From Tritrichomonas musculus (taxonomy: Eukaryota > Parabasalia > Tritrichomonadida > Tritrichomonadidae), in the NCBI GenBank assembly GCA_039105265.1, contig JAPFFF010000014.1, positions 2,108,001 through 2,172,000 of the forward strand: a stretch of DNA of 64,000 bases. The letters are read 5' to 3'. A program made the translations under genes and the position numbers. Under the pieces are notes generated by a model, which was not told the origin of the DNA, made no database searches, and worked only from the letters and a program-made list of their open reading frames with translations. Shown here in pieces: positions 9,570 through 17,991 of this stretch. Every line of letters starts with the position of its first letter. Positions within the stretch are counted from its first letter, which is position 1.

Positions 9570-11246
9570 ATGATTAATCATGAGGTTTATATGAAAACAT
9601 CAGCTGAAGTATGTTCGCAAATTGCGTCATATTTTGATGTTGTAGATAGCTGTATTGCCACTTCTGATACAAACAAACAGTATTCAATTAATCCACAAAC
9701 ATCATATTCGCCTTCACCTCCAATAAAACAAGGGTCATATACAAGTGTTATTATTTCTCCAAATACACACAATACAGCTGACATCTATAATGGTTTTATT
9801 CGTGCTGATCTAAAAGTGACAATGAATATAAATGAAAAGATACCAGATTTGAGTGATATTGGCGGTTATCCATTCAATAAAATCTGGTTTGGATTCAAAG
9901 ATGCAAGAGATGCTATTGAAAAATATGAAATAGTAGCTAACGGAATAACGATATATACACAAAACTTTGGTTGTGAAGAATCGTTCTTAACTGCATGTTG
10001 TGCGAATGAAACAACAAAGAGAGCAGATGTATACTCAAAGGCAAGACATAAAGATATATGGAATAATAATTTTGCCACTCGTTGCGGAATAGTAATTAAT
10101 TGGCCAAAAGATGATTTAACAGCAACATTTACGATTCATTTAAAAATTGATTTGCGTAGATTCTTGCCATTATCAAATATAAAATATTTACCAGCTTTTG
10201 CAGGAAAACTCGAATTAAGATTATATTTCTCATGTGCTGGTATGCTTTGTTGTCCATGTGGACCATCAAGATCTTTGCTTGCTCAACCATCTCTTGCAAC
10301 TAAATATACTTTTTCTGAGATCACTAATGAATTCACACCTGTTGGCGATGATGTTAAAATATGGATTTCAAGTACATCAGCTAATTCATCAGGCCAAGCA
10401 TCAGAAAAGACAGATGGAGCTGAAATATTAGCATCAGAAACACCATATACTCTTTATTCTGGTTTACGAAAATTCCAAGTCTATGAGTATGAAATCACTG
10501 AATGCTCATCAATTATTCCATGTTTTGGTATAAACAATGAAATTTATCAACAATTGGTTCAGCGTTATTCAAATCCACAACATCCACTCACATTTCCAAC
10601 TCAAACATTGTCATTTTACACCTGCACTCAAGCATTAAAACAAATCCAAGACAAAACAACAGTCACTGTCACTCCAAGATTTGTTGATTCTATCTTTTGT
10701 TTATTCCCTCTTCATCAACGTCATCATACATATTTCAAAAATCCACTTTTTAAACATTTCCAATTGAATTGTGGCGGTTATGGCAATATTCCAGCCAAAT
10801 CTTTCGGAACAGATGGTGAATATCCAGAATTCATTGAATATAGTCAAAATGCAATGAATATGAATGGTGAACAAACCGGTTTCAATAAAGAGGTTATCGC
10901 TTCATTATGTAATGTAAGTAAACCTTTAGCCAATATCACAGGTTTATATCCAAACGATAGGACTTCATTCTTTATCGGTTTTGCGACAGAAACAGATGGG
11001 ACATATCAACAGGGCCTTACAAGTTTATCACCAATTAACTTCGAAATAATCGTCACACAGGAACATGCACAAATAAAAGATCCAAATGATAAATCAGAGA
11101 ATTATAAAAAGCATTTTTCTCAAATAGTCGATACGCCACCAATATTAGGTTTATTAGTTGATGCTTCTATTTCGATTTTAGTGCAGCCCAATGGCATGCC
11201 CCCACTGGTTCGAATTGGGAATTATGACATTACAACTCCTGAATAA
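9570..11246 (+). CDS. Major capsid protein, double jelly-roll type (Polinton MCP)
   Basis: This 558-residue protein has the marks of Polinton/adintovirus major capsid proteins. An N-terminal arm is followed by strand-rich halves with a turn region around KIWFGFKDARDAIEKYEIVANG (about 105). The typical 'helical gate then strand' block FTIHLKIDLRRFLPLSNIKYLPA (about 190-212) leads into KLELRLYFSC. The second half contains another strand-rich unit ending near TSFFIGFATET and INFEIIVTQ. In the family, trimers of this protein build an icosahedral shell. Length and place after the ATPase gene fit. The start is set by the upstream TTTATTCAAG initiator-like block; the next in-frame Met is seven codons on (position 9591). 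Confidence 0.8.
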   Translation: MINHEVYMKTSAEVCSQIASYFDVVDSCIATSDTNKQYSINPQTSYSPSPPIKQGSYTSVIISPNTHNTADIYNGFIRADLKVTMNINEKIPDLSDIGGYPFNKIWFGFKDARDAIEKYEIVANGITIYTQNFGCEESFLTACCANETTKRADVYSKARHKDIWNNNFATRCGIVINWPKDDLTATFTIHLKIDLRRFLPLSNIKYLPAFAGKLELRLYFSCAGMLCCPCGPSRSLLAQPSLATKYTFSEITNEFTPVGDDVKIWISSTSANSSGQASEKTDGAEILASETPYTLYSGLRKFQVYEYEITECSSIIPCFGINNEIYQQLVQRYSNPQHPLTFPTQTLSFYTCTQALKQIQDKTTVTVTPRFVDSIFCLFPLHQRHHTYFKNPLFKHFQLNCGGYGNIPAKSFGTDGEYPEFIEYSQNAMNMNGEQTGFNKEVIASLCNVSKPLANITGLYPNDRTSFFIGFATETDGTYQQGLTSLSPINFEIIVTQEHAQIKDPNDKSENYKKHFSQIVDTPPILGLLVDASISILVQPNGMPPLVRIGNYDITTPE

Positions 11247-11268
11247 AATAGAATTTTTCTTTACTTAA

Positions 11269-11700
11269 ATGGCTAATGATTATAAATCCCCAAATGCAGA
11301 GATTGTAGGAAGAGAAGGAGTAATGTATAATGAAAATACAGAAAAAGTGCGATTTATCAAAGGCAAACATTATGGTATCTTTTCGAACGATAACACTTAT
11401 GCTGTCACTTTTAATCCCAAGGTCAATTTGCCACCAACGATAGTTCGAGAAAATAAACCTGTACGTCCTCCACCAACTAATCAGCACACAACAAAAGGAC
11501 TTCATGAACCACCAGTAAGCTTAACTGACGGAAAACATTATATTCACCATGGATATGTGAAAAAACCGCCACTTTTGCCTCCTTACCTGAAAAAGCCAGA
11601 AGATTTAGCTCGAATACAAGGATTAGCAGATGAAAATAATAAAGGATCAATAATATATGGACCTAAACACTCAGTTATAATAAAAAATAATATATATTAA
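11269..11700 (+). CDS. Unknown 143-residue Polinton protein, Pro/Lys-rich
   Basis: I do not recognise it. The N-terminal half is mixed-charge and strand-like (VRFIKGKHYGIFSNDNTYAVTF). The second half is proline-rich with repeated basic-aromatic patches (KKPPLLPPYLKKPEDL). It starts 22 bp after the capsid gene on the same strand and is the last gene of the left plus-strand block. The next gene runs toward it. A small virion or cement protein is possible; nothing proves it. Confidence 0.55.
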   Translation: MANDYKSPNAEIVGREGVMYNENTEKVRFIKGKHYGIFSNDNTYAVTFNPKVNLPPTIVRENKPVRPPPTNQHTTKGLHEPPVSLTDGKHYIHHGYVKKPPLLPPYLKKPEDLARIQGLADENNKGSIIYGPKHSVIIKNNIY

Positions 11701-11739
11701 AGAAAATTAATTTTTATTAATTAATTTTGATTATTGAGC

Positions 11740-12561
11740 TTATTTTTTTTGCTCTTTTTCTTCTTCTTCTTCTTTTTCTTCTTTCTTTTCTTCATCCTCT
11801 TCTTTTTCATTATCATCAGAAGAAAAATTAAAAGGACTATCGTAAGAATCAGTACTGATCATTTTAATATATTTTGGTTCTTTCTTCTTCTTCTCTTTTT
11901 TCTCTTCTTTTTCTTTCTCTTCTTCTTTTTCTTTATCTTCTTCTTTTTCTTTTTCTTCTTCTTCTTGTTCTTCTTTTTCTTTTTCTTCTTCTTCTTCTTT
12001 ATCTTTTTCTTCTTCTTCTTCTTTATCTTTTTCTTCTTTTTCTTTTTCTTCTTCTTGTTGCTTCAATTCTTTAAATATTGGTATAAATTTTTTGATATTA
12101 TTATCTAGATCTCTTAATATACAATTGATTGCACCCAATACCATTTCTCTTTCTTCTTTATCTACATCTTTATTTGATCCTTCTTCTTTTCTTATCGATA
12201 ACAACAATTGGTTCAAATTATGTATTAGAATTCTTTTGACTGTACTTGTTTTATTGAATTTGTCCGCTAATTTTTCTTTCCTTTCTTCCTCCTCCTCTTC
12301 TTCTTTCTCTTCTTCTTCCATTTCTTTATATCTTCTTTCTGCTTTTTCCATTATAAATAGCATCTCTATTCGTCTTTTAACGTTTATTTCTTGGTTTCTC
12401 AGTTTGCAGTATCGAATCATCATGAATGGAATTATCTGTTCTATTTTATAAATCGGGATCTCTTCTGTTTCTTGTTCTAATATAGCACGGATGTCTTCTA
12501 TGAGGGGCATGAGCTCTTTTTGGATCTGAGCTAATTCATGTGCGAGTTCTTTGATTGACAT
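11740..12561 (-). CDS. Glu/Lys-rich coiled-coil protein (Polinton, minus strand)
   Basis: This 273-residue protein has an N-terminal half with ordinary helical sequence (KELAHELAQIQKELMPLIEDIRAIL...). It also has a Glu-rich run near residue 80 and a very long Glu/Lys tract (about 165-235) encoded by a TTC/TTT-rich region. The less biased N-terminal half and the middle block (VLGAINCILRDLDNNIKKFIPIFKEL) argue that it is a real gene. It converges on the gene ending at 11700 and is divergent from the one starting at 12682. Function unknown. Confidence 0.55.
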   Translation of the reverse strand: MSIKELAHELAQIQKELMPLIEDIRAILEQETEEIPIYKIEQIIPFMMIRYCKLRNQEINVKRRIEMLFIMEKAERRYKEMEEEEKEEEEEEERKEKLADKFNKTSTVKRILIHNLNQLLLSIRKEEGSNKDVDKEEREMVLGAINCILRDLDNNIKKFIPIFKELKQQEEEKEKEEKDKEEEEEKDKEEEEEKEKEEQEEEEKEKEEDKEKEEEKEKEEKKEKKKKEPKYIKMISTDSYDSPFNFSSDDNEKEEDEEKKEEKEEEEEKEQKK

Positions 12562-12681
12562 TATAAAAGTGTGATCTGATTATTCTTTCTAAAGTTTTCT
12601 TCTTAAATAAATGGCCGGCTACTTATGATAATTCAGAAGTTATTTGGTCCTTTAAAATTTTAAGGTTTATCTCCAAGACAA

Positions 12682-13203
12682 ATGATCAAGAAGAGAACAA
12701 ACGCAACTGGTGTTAACGCAAATATAGCATTAGAGCCAACAGCAGCATCGTCATCGACTTCAAATATAAATAATAATATTATTATAAATAAACGAGAAGA
12801 TGGAAAAGAAGAGATTGTGATAACAAGAGACGTGAATGCTCAAATAGAACCGGAAATCAATGAAACAGACGCAAAAAGTGTGATTCTAGAAACATATGCT
12901 CAAATACTTTTAAATCAGGATAAATCATTATTAAGCAATTTAATCTTTAAGCATTCTATTATTGTCCCTAAAGAGTGCTTAGAAGAAATCATAAAAGCAA
13001 TTCTCAAAGTCACAGAAGTCGAAGTACATCTTGATGAAGATATTGGTTGTTGTGCGGGAAAAGCAAACCCAATTCGAAGAATAGAAGCCATTAAAATACT
13101 CAAAGAGAACGGCGAAATCATCACTGACTTCAAACAAGTCTATAATAAAGAATATAATGAATTAGTAAACAATTATCACTTATGTTTAAAGTTTTGCATT
13201 TAA
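12682..13203 (+). CDS. Unknown 173-residue Polinton protein
   Basis: This protein has a low-complexity Asn/Ser N-terminus. A compact, probably helical domain (about 55-173) follows, with acidic and cysteine-containing segments (VHLDEDIGCCAGKANPIRRIEAIKIL). No family is recognised. It is preceded by a 120-bp divergent intergenic region and runs head-on into the helicase gene, 24 bp away. Confidence 0.55.
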   Translation: MIKKRTNATGVNANIALEPTAASSSTSNINNNIIINKREDGKEEIVITRDVNAQIEPEINETDAKSVILETYAQILLNQDKSLLSNLIFKHSIIVPKECLEEIIKAILKVTEVEVHLDEDIGCCAGKANPIRRIEAIKILKENGEIITDFKQVYNKEYNELVNNYHLCLKFCI

Positions 13204-13227
13204 ATGTTTATTAATTAATTAATTAAG

Positions 13228-14988
13228 CTATTTATTTTTATTTTTAAATAGCTCAATCATCTCATTCTTGAGCTGATAGCATTCTTCTTGTGAGCCGATT
13301 ATCCTTATTTCTCGGCAGTACTTAAGAACACTGATTCTAAACTTTTGTTGTGTTCCTGGTGCAAAACCGATCTCTGTACACCACATTTTATATGTCTCAA
13401 AGACTGTTTTTCGTGGAAAACCCTTTTTGAACTGAATCAGATTCTTCTGAATGAACATGAAATAAGGGTTCTTGAAAAAATTAATGATATCAGTCTTTTC
13501 ATTCGTGAGAGGAATCACACTTGGATCAAAGAGAGATATATCATGATATCCAAAGAATGCAAGAAGATTCGAATAGAACTCTGGAGTGAACGATCGATGT
13601 AATTGGCTAAAATACTCGTGATCTCCTCTCTTCTCTGATGATGTCTCCATAACTAAAAATCTTCTATCATCTTCTTCGATTTTTAGTGGCGCAAAGTTGT
13701 TTGAGAGAAAAATAAAGTTTGCCACGTTCTGCTGAGTGAAGACATCATGGAACTTTTGGTGTATGTCGATTGAATCTTCTGTTATCAAAGTCTTCAACAT
13801 TTCAGGGTCATATTTCTTATTATTGATAAAACTTTTCACTTCATTGCACACAAGGAGCATCTTGTACATGATGCTGCTGTTAAAATCGCCTGTAATGTGT
13901 TCAAGTTTGCAATTCTTATTTGCATATGAACCAAACAAGTTGCAAATGGTGTCAGTGAACGTGTTCTTCCCTGTGCCTTGTATGCCTGTGATTATTATTG
14001 ATGTCTTTGTCTTCTGGCCAACTTTCTGTACAATGAATGATATCCAATTGATAACGTATTCATAGATTTCGTGTCTTTTGTTGCAGATGATTTGTTCTAT
14101 GTGAGTTAAGAATGGCTGAATCAATTCCATCTTGATTTCTCTTTGAGGCACAGGGAAATACTCAAATCCTTGAAAGAAAGTGAACGCATTCTCTCTCCTA
14201 GGAAAGAATGTTAATTGTTCATACATGATAAAGTTCTTATTCATTCCTGTATTTAAGATTTTGTCAGCTGTCACTTTTCCAACATTAATCGTCATAAGTT
14301 TGTGCTTGAGTTGTTGTGCTGTTGTCATCACTAATTGTGCTCGTCTATAGGATGGATCTCTCACTTTCATCAAGATTAATGGAGGAGTGATGTCTATTTG
14401 ACAAATCACTTTCTTAAGATCTGTCATGAATTCCCCTACTCTTATTATTGAACGGTCATTTATTGTGCTGACATAATTCTTCTTTCTTATGCTCGTTAGG
14501 GTGAAATCATTATGTGTTTCGATGTGTGCGCTGTCGTCTATTTTGTTTCTGAAATAAGTTTCGAGCATATAGTGTCTTTGCCTTTGAGGGAGACAATTTA
14601 GAAAAGAGAACAGCCACTCATTGCTCATTATTGGAAAATTATTTGTCCATCTGTCTGTTATAAAAGTAGGATCATTTTCTTGTCTTTGACACCACCATTC
14701 TTTCACTATTCCAATAATAAAATCAAAAGTATATGGTGCATAATTGGCTGAATCATAAATGAACCGTAGATTAAATTCGATTGGAGCGATTAGAGAATAG
14801 AGGGCTAAAATGTCTTCCCTTTTGAGCTTGATTGGACTATTGTTAACCTCAAGATCGTTATCTTTGATATCTGGTTCATAAGAACTGAAAACGTTTTCGA
14901 TTATAATTTGGTTTTCTGTTGGGTCATTGTACAAAAAAGGATCGATATCTTCTTCTTCGGTTAAATCGATAAATTGTGGATTTAACAT
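13228..14988 (-). CDS. Superfamily 3 helicase, D5-like (Polinton)
   Basis: This 586-residue protein has an SF3 helicase core in its second half: Walker A IITGIQGTGKNTFTD (about 330-345), a B-type block MYKMLLVCNEVKSF (about 372-386), and motif C-like FIFLSNNFAPLKIEEDDRRF (about 430-450, with Asn and the arginine finger region). The N-terminal half is the D5_N/primase-linked region type, but I see no clear primase motif. In viruses and virophages such proteins unwind DNA during replication. Here it would act with the protein-primed polymerase. The gene is on the minus strand and has an initiator-like TCACTCATTA just before its start. Confidence 0.85.
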   Translation of the reverse strand: MLNPQFIDLTEEEDIDPFLYNDPTENQIIIENVFSSYEPDIKDNDLEVNNSPIKLKREDILALYSLIAPIEFNLRFIYDSANYAPYTFDFIIGIVKEWWCQRQENDPTFITDRWTNNFPIMSNEWLFSFLNCLPQRQRHYMLETYFRNKIDDSAHIETHNDFTLTSIRKKNYVSTINDRSIIRVGEFMTDLKKVICQIDITPPLILMKVRDPSYRRAQLVMTTAQQLKHKLMTINVGKVTADKILNTGMNKNFIMYEQLTFFPRRENAFTFFQGFEYFPVPQREIKMELIQPFLTHIEQIICNKRHEIYEYVINWISFIVQKVGQKTKTSIIITGIQGTGKNTFTDTICNLFGSYANKNCKLEHITGDFNSSIMYKMLLVCNEVKSFINNKKYDPEMLKTLITEDSIDIHQKFHDVFTQQNVANFIFLSNNFAPLKIEEDDRRFLVMETSSEKRGDHEYFSQLHRSFTPEFYSNLLAFFGYHDISLFDPSVIPLTNEKTDIINFFKNPYFMFIQKNLIQFKKGFPRKTVFETYKMWCTEIGFAPGTQQKFRISVLKYCREIRIIGSQEECYQLKNEMIELFKNKNK

Positions 14989-14990
14989 TT

Positions 14991-15000
14991 TAATGAGTGA
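14991..15000 (-). promoter_or_regulatory. Initiator-like TCACTCATTA before the helicase gene
   Basis: Read on the minus strand, TCACTCATTA ends two bases before the helicase ATG. It matches the trichomonad initiator pattern (TCA, pyrimidine, T/A) and implies a leader of about ten bases. Confidence 0.55.
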
Positions 15001-15037
15001 TGAGATTTTTTAATTTTTTTTCTTCTTTTCAAATTAA

Positions 15038-15274
15038 ATGGCCGGACGACTCAATTTTTCAGAATTTAATGAAACAGATATTATCAAAAAGCTCAGTCAC
15101 TCAGAAAGTATTGAGAACTTGAAAAATGAAGAGCATAAAAGAGGAAGAAAACAAAAATATGCCACTGATGAAGAAAGACATGAAGCAAGAAAACAACAAC
15201 AAAAAGCTTATAGAGAAAGAAAGAAAAAAGAAATAGAAGAATTAAAAGAAAAAGTTAAAGAATTTATTAAATAA
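15038..15274 (+). CDS. AT-hook/bZIP-like small DNA-binding protein (Polinton)
   Basis: This 78-residue protein has an AT-hook-like KRGRKQKY at about 35, followed by a strongly basic helix (ERHEARKQQQKAYRERKKKE) that runs into a short Glu/Leu/Val heptad-like end (EIEELKEKVKEF). The pattern resembles a basic-region/leucine-zipper protein with a short zipper, and small AT-hook proteins of virophages. It lies immediately before the palindrome cluster at 15283-15656, so it may bind it; this is inference from position and charge. Confidence 0.6.
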   Translation: MAGRLNFSEFNETDIIKKLSHSESIENLKNEEHKRGRKQKYATDEERHEARKQQQKAYRERKKKEIEELKEKVKEFIK

Positions 15275-15282
15275 CCGTTCCA

Positions 15283-15656
15283 TCTGCTCTTTAGACTAGA
15301 TAAAGGATTTTTCAATAATTTACCTTGTCTATTAGACTAGATAAAACTTTTGAATATATAATATTTTTGAATATTTATTGAATATTTACCTTGTCTATTA
15401 GACTAGATAAAACTTTTGAATAGAAAATATTTTTGAATAATTATTGAATATTTACCTTGTCTATTAGACTAGATAAATTATTGAAATTACCTTGGCTAAA
15501 AATATTTGAATAATTTACCTTGTCTATTAGACTAGATAAAATTTTTGAATATTTACCTTGTCTATTAGACTAGATAAATTTTTGAATGATTTACCTTGTC
15601 TATTAGACTAGATAAAATTTTTCAATAATTTACCTTGTCTATTAGACTAGATAAAT
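15283..15656. repeat. Cluster of palindromic GTCTATTAGAC repeats (possible origin or control region)
   Basis: Seven near-perfect copies of a ~24-base unit (TTACCTTG, then TCTATTAGACTAGATAAA) start near 15321, 15386, 15451, 15513, 15552, 15591 and 15631. A degenerate copy lies near 15285-15306 and a half-copy at 15487. Each contains the palindrome GTCTA-T-TAGAC. Spacers are AT-rich, of unequal length and often start with TTTTTGAATA. The cluster follows the bZIP-like gene and precedes a minus-strand gene's 3' end, so it is not a promoter array for one gene in an obvious way. Arrays of this sort serve as iterons or factor-binding sites. Confidence 0.8.
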
Positions 15657-15695
15657 ATTCAAAAAAAATTTAATAGAAAAATTCAAAGATTAAAT

Positions 15696-16223
15696 TTATT
15701 TATTAGAATATTTTATGGTATAAATAGTAATTCGTTTTTTCGAATTAAGATATGATCTTTTTTTGCTAAATAATAATAAAATCTCTCTTAATTTTCCTAA
15801 TCCTACATTTGTTAATTTTTCATTGAAAAAACTATTATAATTATCTCTTAAATCAGATGAATAATAATTATCATATATTAATGAACCATAGAACCTTAAA
15901 AACTTATCATCTATTTGATTTTTTATTATCTCGGGTATAGGTGGTTTTTTGTTTATTTCAAACTTTGAGGGCTCTCCATCTGGTGTCGATACATGAAGCC
16001 TACGTTGTATTTGATTTGCAAGTGTAATCATCTCTTGATCATTTTTATAATATATTTTATTTTCTTTCTTTTTGATTTCTGGATGAATCGCGTTTAATAT
16101 TGTTTTTTCGTCTTCGTTTAAATAAGAATAAATCGGATTTTCGAAATACTCGATTTGCTCGGTTTCATCCCAATTGTCGATCTCGAAAAACTCGGACATT
16201 AAAAAAGTATGAAACTTTTTCAA
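15696..16223 (-). CDS. Unknown 175-residue Polinton protein (minus strand)
   Basis: I do not recognise this protein. It is helical and charged, with an acidic N-terminus (MSEFFEIDNWDETEQIEYFENP after a possible internal Met at residue 9) and a basic, Tyr-rich C-terminus. The internal Met is the likelier start because it lies at the beginning of the acidic, gene-like part. A central KKPPIPEIIKNQID segment is the only striking motif. It lies between the palindrome cluster and an AT-rich gap. Confidence 0.5.
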   Translation of the reverse strand: MKKFHTFLMSEFFEIDNWDETEQIEYFENPIYSYLNEDEKTILNAIHPEIKKKENKIYYKNDQEMITLANQIQRRLHVSTPDGEPSKFEINKKPPIPEIIKNQIDDKFLRFYGSLIYDNYYSSDLRDNYNSFFNEKLTNVGLGKLREILLLFSKKRSYLNSKKRITIYTIKYSNK

Positions 16224-16607
16224 AAGAATTTTAAAATTTTTTCATTTTTTTATTTTTCAAATTCTATAGGAAAAACATTTTTTAGAATAAAAATAACTAT
16301 TTTATAAATATGTATATTTAATGTAGATATTAAATAATAGTTTAGATTTAAAAAATAAAATACTTTGGAATAAAATTTACATTCTCTCAATTTATTGAAA
16401 TATTTTTAATAATTTGTTTTTTAATAATAATCATAAAAATAATATATATATTTAATATAGATAATAAATAATTAATCGTTAGATTAAAACTAATTATTTA
16501 TTATAAAAATGATCGTATTTCAATTTTGTGAGAAACGATAATTGAGAGAATAAATTTTTTCCTTCTGAATTATTCTTAAAAACCGCCATTGCTGACCATT
16601 TTTTTTA
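16224..16607. other. AT-rich intergenic region in the Polinton
   Basis: No gene is visible in this ~380-bp stretch between divergent genes. It holds two imperfect direct repeats, near 16310-16355 and 16445-16490, sharing blocks such as tatatttaat-tagata-taaataat and tagatt-aaa. Both flanking genes start outward from here, so it probably contains their promoters. Confidence 0.5.
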
Positions 16608-17870
16608 ATGTTCTTCAACAACAACAACAACAACAATCTAAACTCAAAACAAAGACGAAACATCAAACGTCAAATCCAAAGAATGCCAATGCTTAATGAC
16701 ATGCAAATGACAAATCAGAATCAATTACTGCAACTCTTGCTGAACAAGCAAGACTCGAATCAATTACTGCAACTCTTGCTGAACAAGCAAGACTCGAATC
16801 AATTACTGCAACTCTTGCTGAACAAGCAAGACTCGAATCAGCAGCCAGACGCAAATCAATTGTTGCAACTCTTGCTGAATAAGCAAGACTCGAATCAATT
16901 ACTGCAACTCTTGCTGAACAAGCAAGACTCGAATCAATTGTTGCAACTCTTGCTGAATAAGCAAGACCAGAATCTGTCGCAAAACTTGCTGAATAAGCAA
17001 GACTCGAATCAATTGTTGCAACTCTTGCTGAATAAGCAAGACCAGAATCTGTCGCAAAACTTGCTGAATAAGCAAGACCAGAATCTGTCGCAAAACTTGC
17101 TGAATAAGCAAGACTCGAATCAATTACTGCAAAACTTGCTGAATAAGCAACAAGAGGAGGAAGAAGAACCTCATTTGCAAATAGAACCTGGCCATGTCAT
17201 AAATTTTTTGCCAGCTGAACCAGAGGAAGAGACAAAAAGCTGGGAAAGATTAATGGACATAATTCTCCAATCCGATCAGCAGCCAAATCCACTCACAAAG
17301 TTGGATTGGAGAATTCGTCAAATAATGACCAAATATGTGGACAAAAAGCTGGAAAAGCAAAAAGCAGATTATGAGACCAAGATCAAGAACCTGGAGGAAC
17401 AAATTACAAAACTAAAGATACCACCACCACCTCCACCTCCACCTCCACCAGCACCAGCACCGGAAATAGATTATGCATCTGTTTCAAAAAGAGTATGCAA
17501 AGATCAGGCTTTCTTAGATGAATTGGTGAGAGTGGTAAACAATGCCTGGGATAATAGAGAAAAGGTTGATCCAGCTGGAATTGCTAAAACTCTAGAAAGA
17601 AAGATCAGTAGATCAGAAGAAGCAAGACGTTTAATATTCGTCCATGAAGAATTCAAAAATAAATACAGCAAAGATTATAATACATCCAAGCTCCAACAAG
17701 ATCTTTATAATGACTTTACTTCCTCAATAAAAAAGCTCGTTAATGATCCTCGAGATTACCAATATTTACTATCACTTCAGGATAATGCTCCAGATGTGAA
17801 TACTAAAAACTTACCCACAATTACAGCATGGTGGGTTGAACATTATTTAAAGACACTTTTAATAGCATAA
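16608..17870 (+). CDS. Gln/Leu tandem-repeat protein with coiled coil (Polinton)
   Basis: This 420-residue protein has an Asn-rich N-terminus. A tandem array follows (about residues 35-182) of a 13-residue unit NQLLQLLLNKQDS, mixed with a shorter NLLNKQDQNLSQ type. Next come a coiled coil (KYVDKKLEKQKADYETKIKNLEEQITKL, about 245-272), a polyproline stretch of ten residues and a helical C-terminal domain. The unit is amphipathic with leucines in register, so the array may form a long helix or solenoid. The function is unknown; a structural or scaffold role is a guess. It precedes the polymerase gene by about 120 bp. Confidence 0.65.
   Translation: MFFNNNNNNNLNSKQRRNIKRQIQRMPMLNDMQMTNQNQLLQLLLNKQDSNQLLQLLLNKQDSNQLLQLLLNKQDSNQQPDANQLLQLLLNKQDSNQLLQLLLNKQDSNQLLQLLLNKQDQNLSQNLLNKQDSNQLLQLLLNKQDQNLSQNLLNKQDQNLSQNLLNKQDSNQLLQNLLNKQQEEEEEPHLQIEPGHVINFLPAEPEEETKSWERLMDIILQSDQQPNPLTKLDWRIRQIMTKYVDKKLEKQKADYETKIKNLEEQITKLKIPPPPPPPPPPAPAPEIDYASVSKRVCKDQAFLDELVRVVNNAWDNREKVDPAGIAKTLERKISRSEEARRLIFVHEEFKNKYSKDYNTSKLQQDLYNDFTSSIKKLVNDPRDYQYLLSLQDNAPDVNTKNLPTITAWWVEHYLKTLLIA
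16717..17150 (+). repeat. 39-bp tandem repeats inside the Gln/Leu repeat gene
   Basis: Units of 39 bp (sometimes shortened to 36 or interrupted) built on AATCAATTACTGCAACTC and TTGCTGAACAAGCAAGAC follow one another with few changes. Two sub-types alternate, showing recent expansion and shuffling. Confidence 0.85.
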
Positions 17871-17991
17871 GGTCATTAATAAACAATTCTTCTCTTATTT
17901 TTCTTTTATTTTTTCTTTTTATTTTTAATTCTTTTATTTTTATATTTCTACAGTTTTTAGGTTAATAAAGGTCAATTTAATCACACTTAAA

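Noticed and set aside
11734-12108. A Phe/Leu-rich plus-strand frame that looks like a membrane protein
   Set aside because: It is the antisense reading of the Glu/Lys tract of the minus-strand coiled-coil gene.
15283-15656. Regular repeats with spacers, CRISPR-like
   Set aside because: Units are palindromic and AT-rich, spacers vary from about 13 to 40 bases and resemble one another, no cas genes are near and the setting is eukaryotic.
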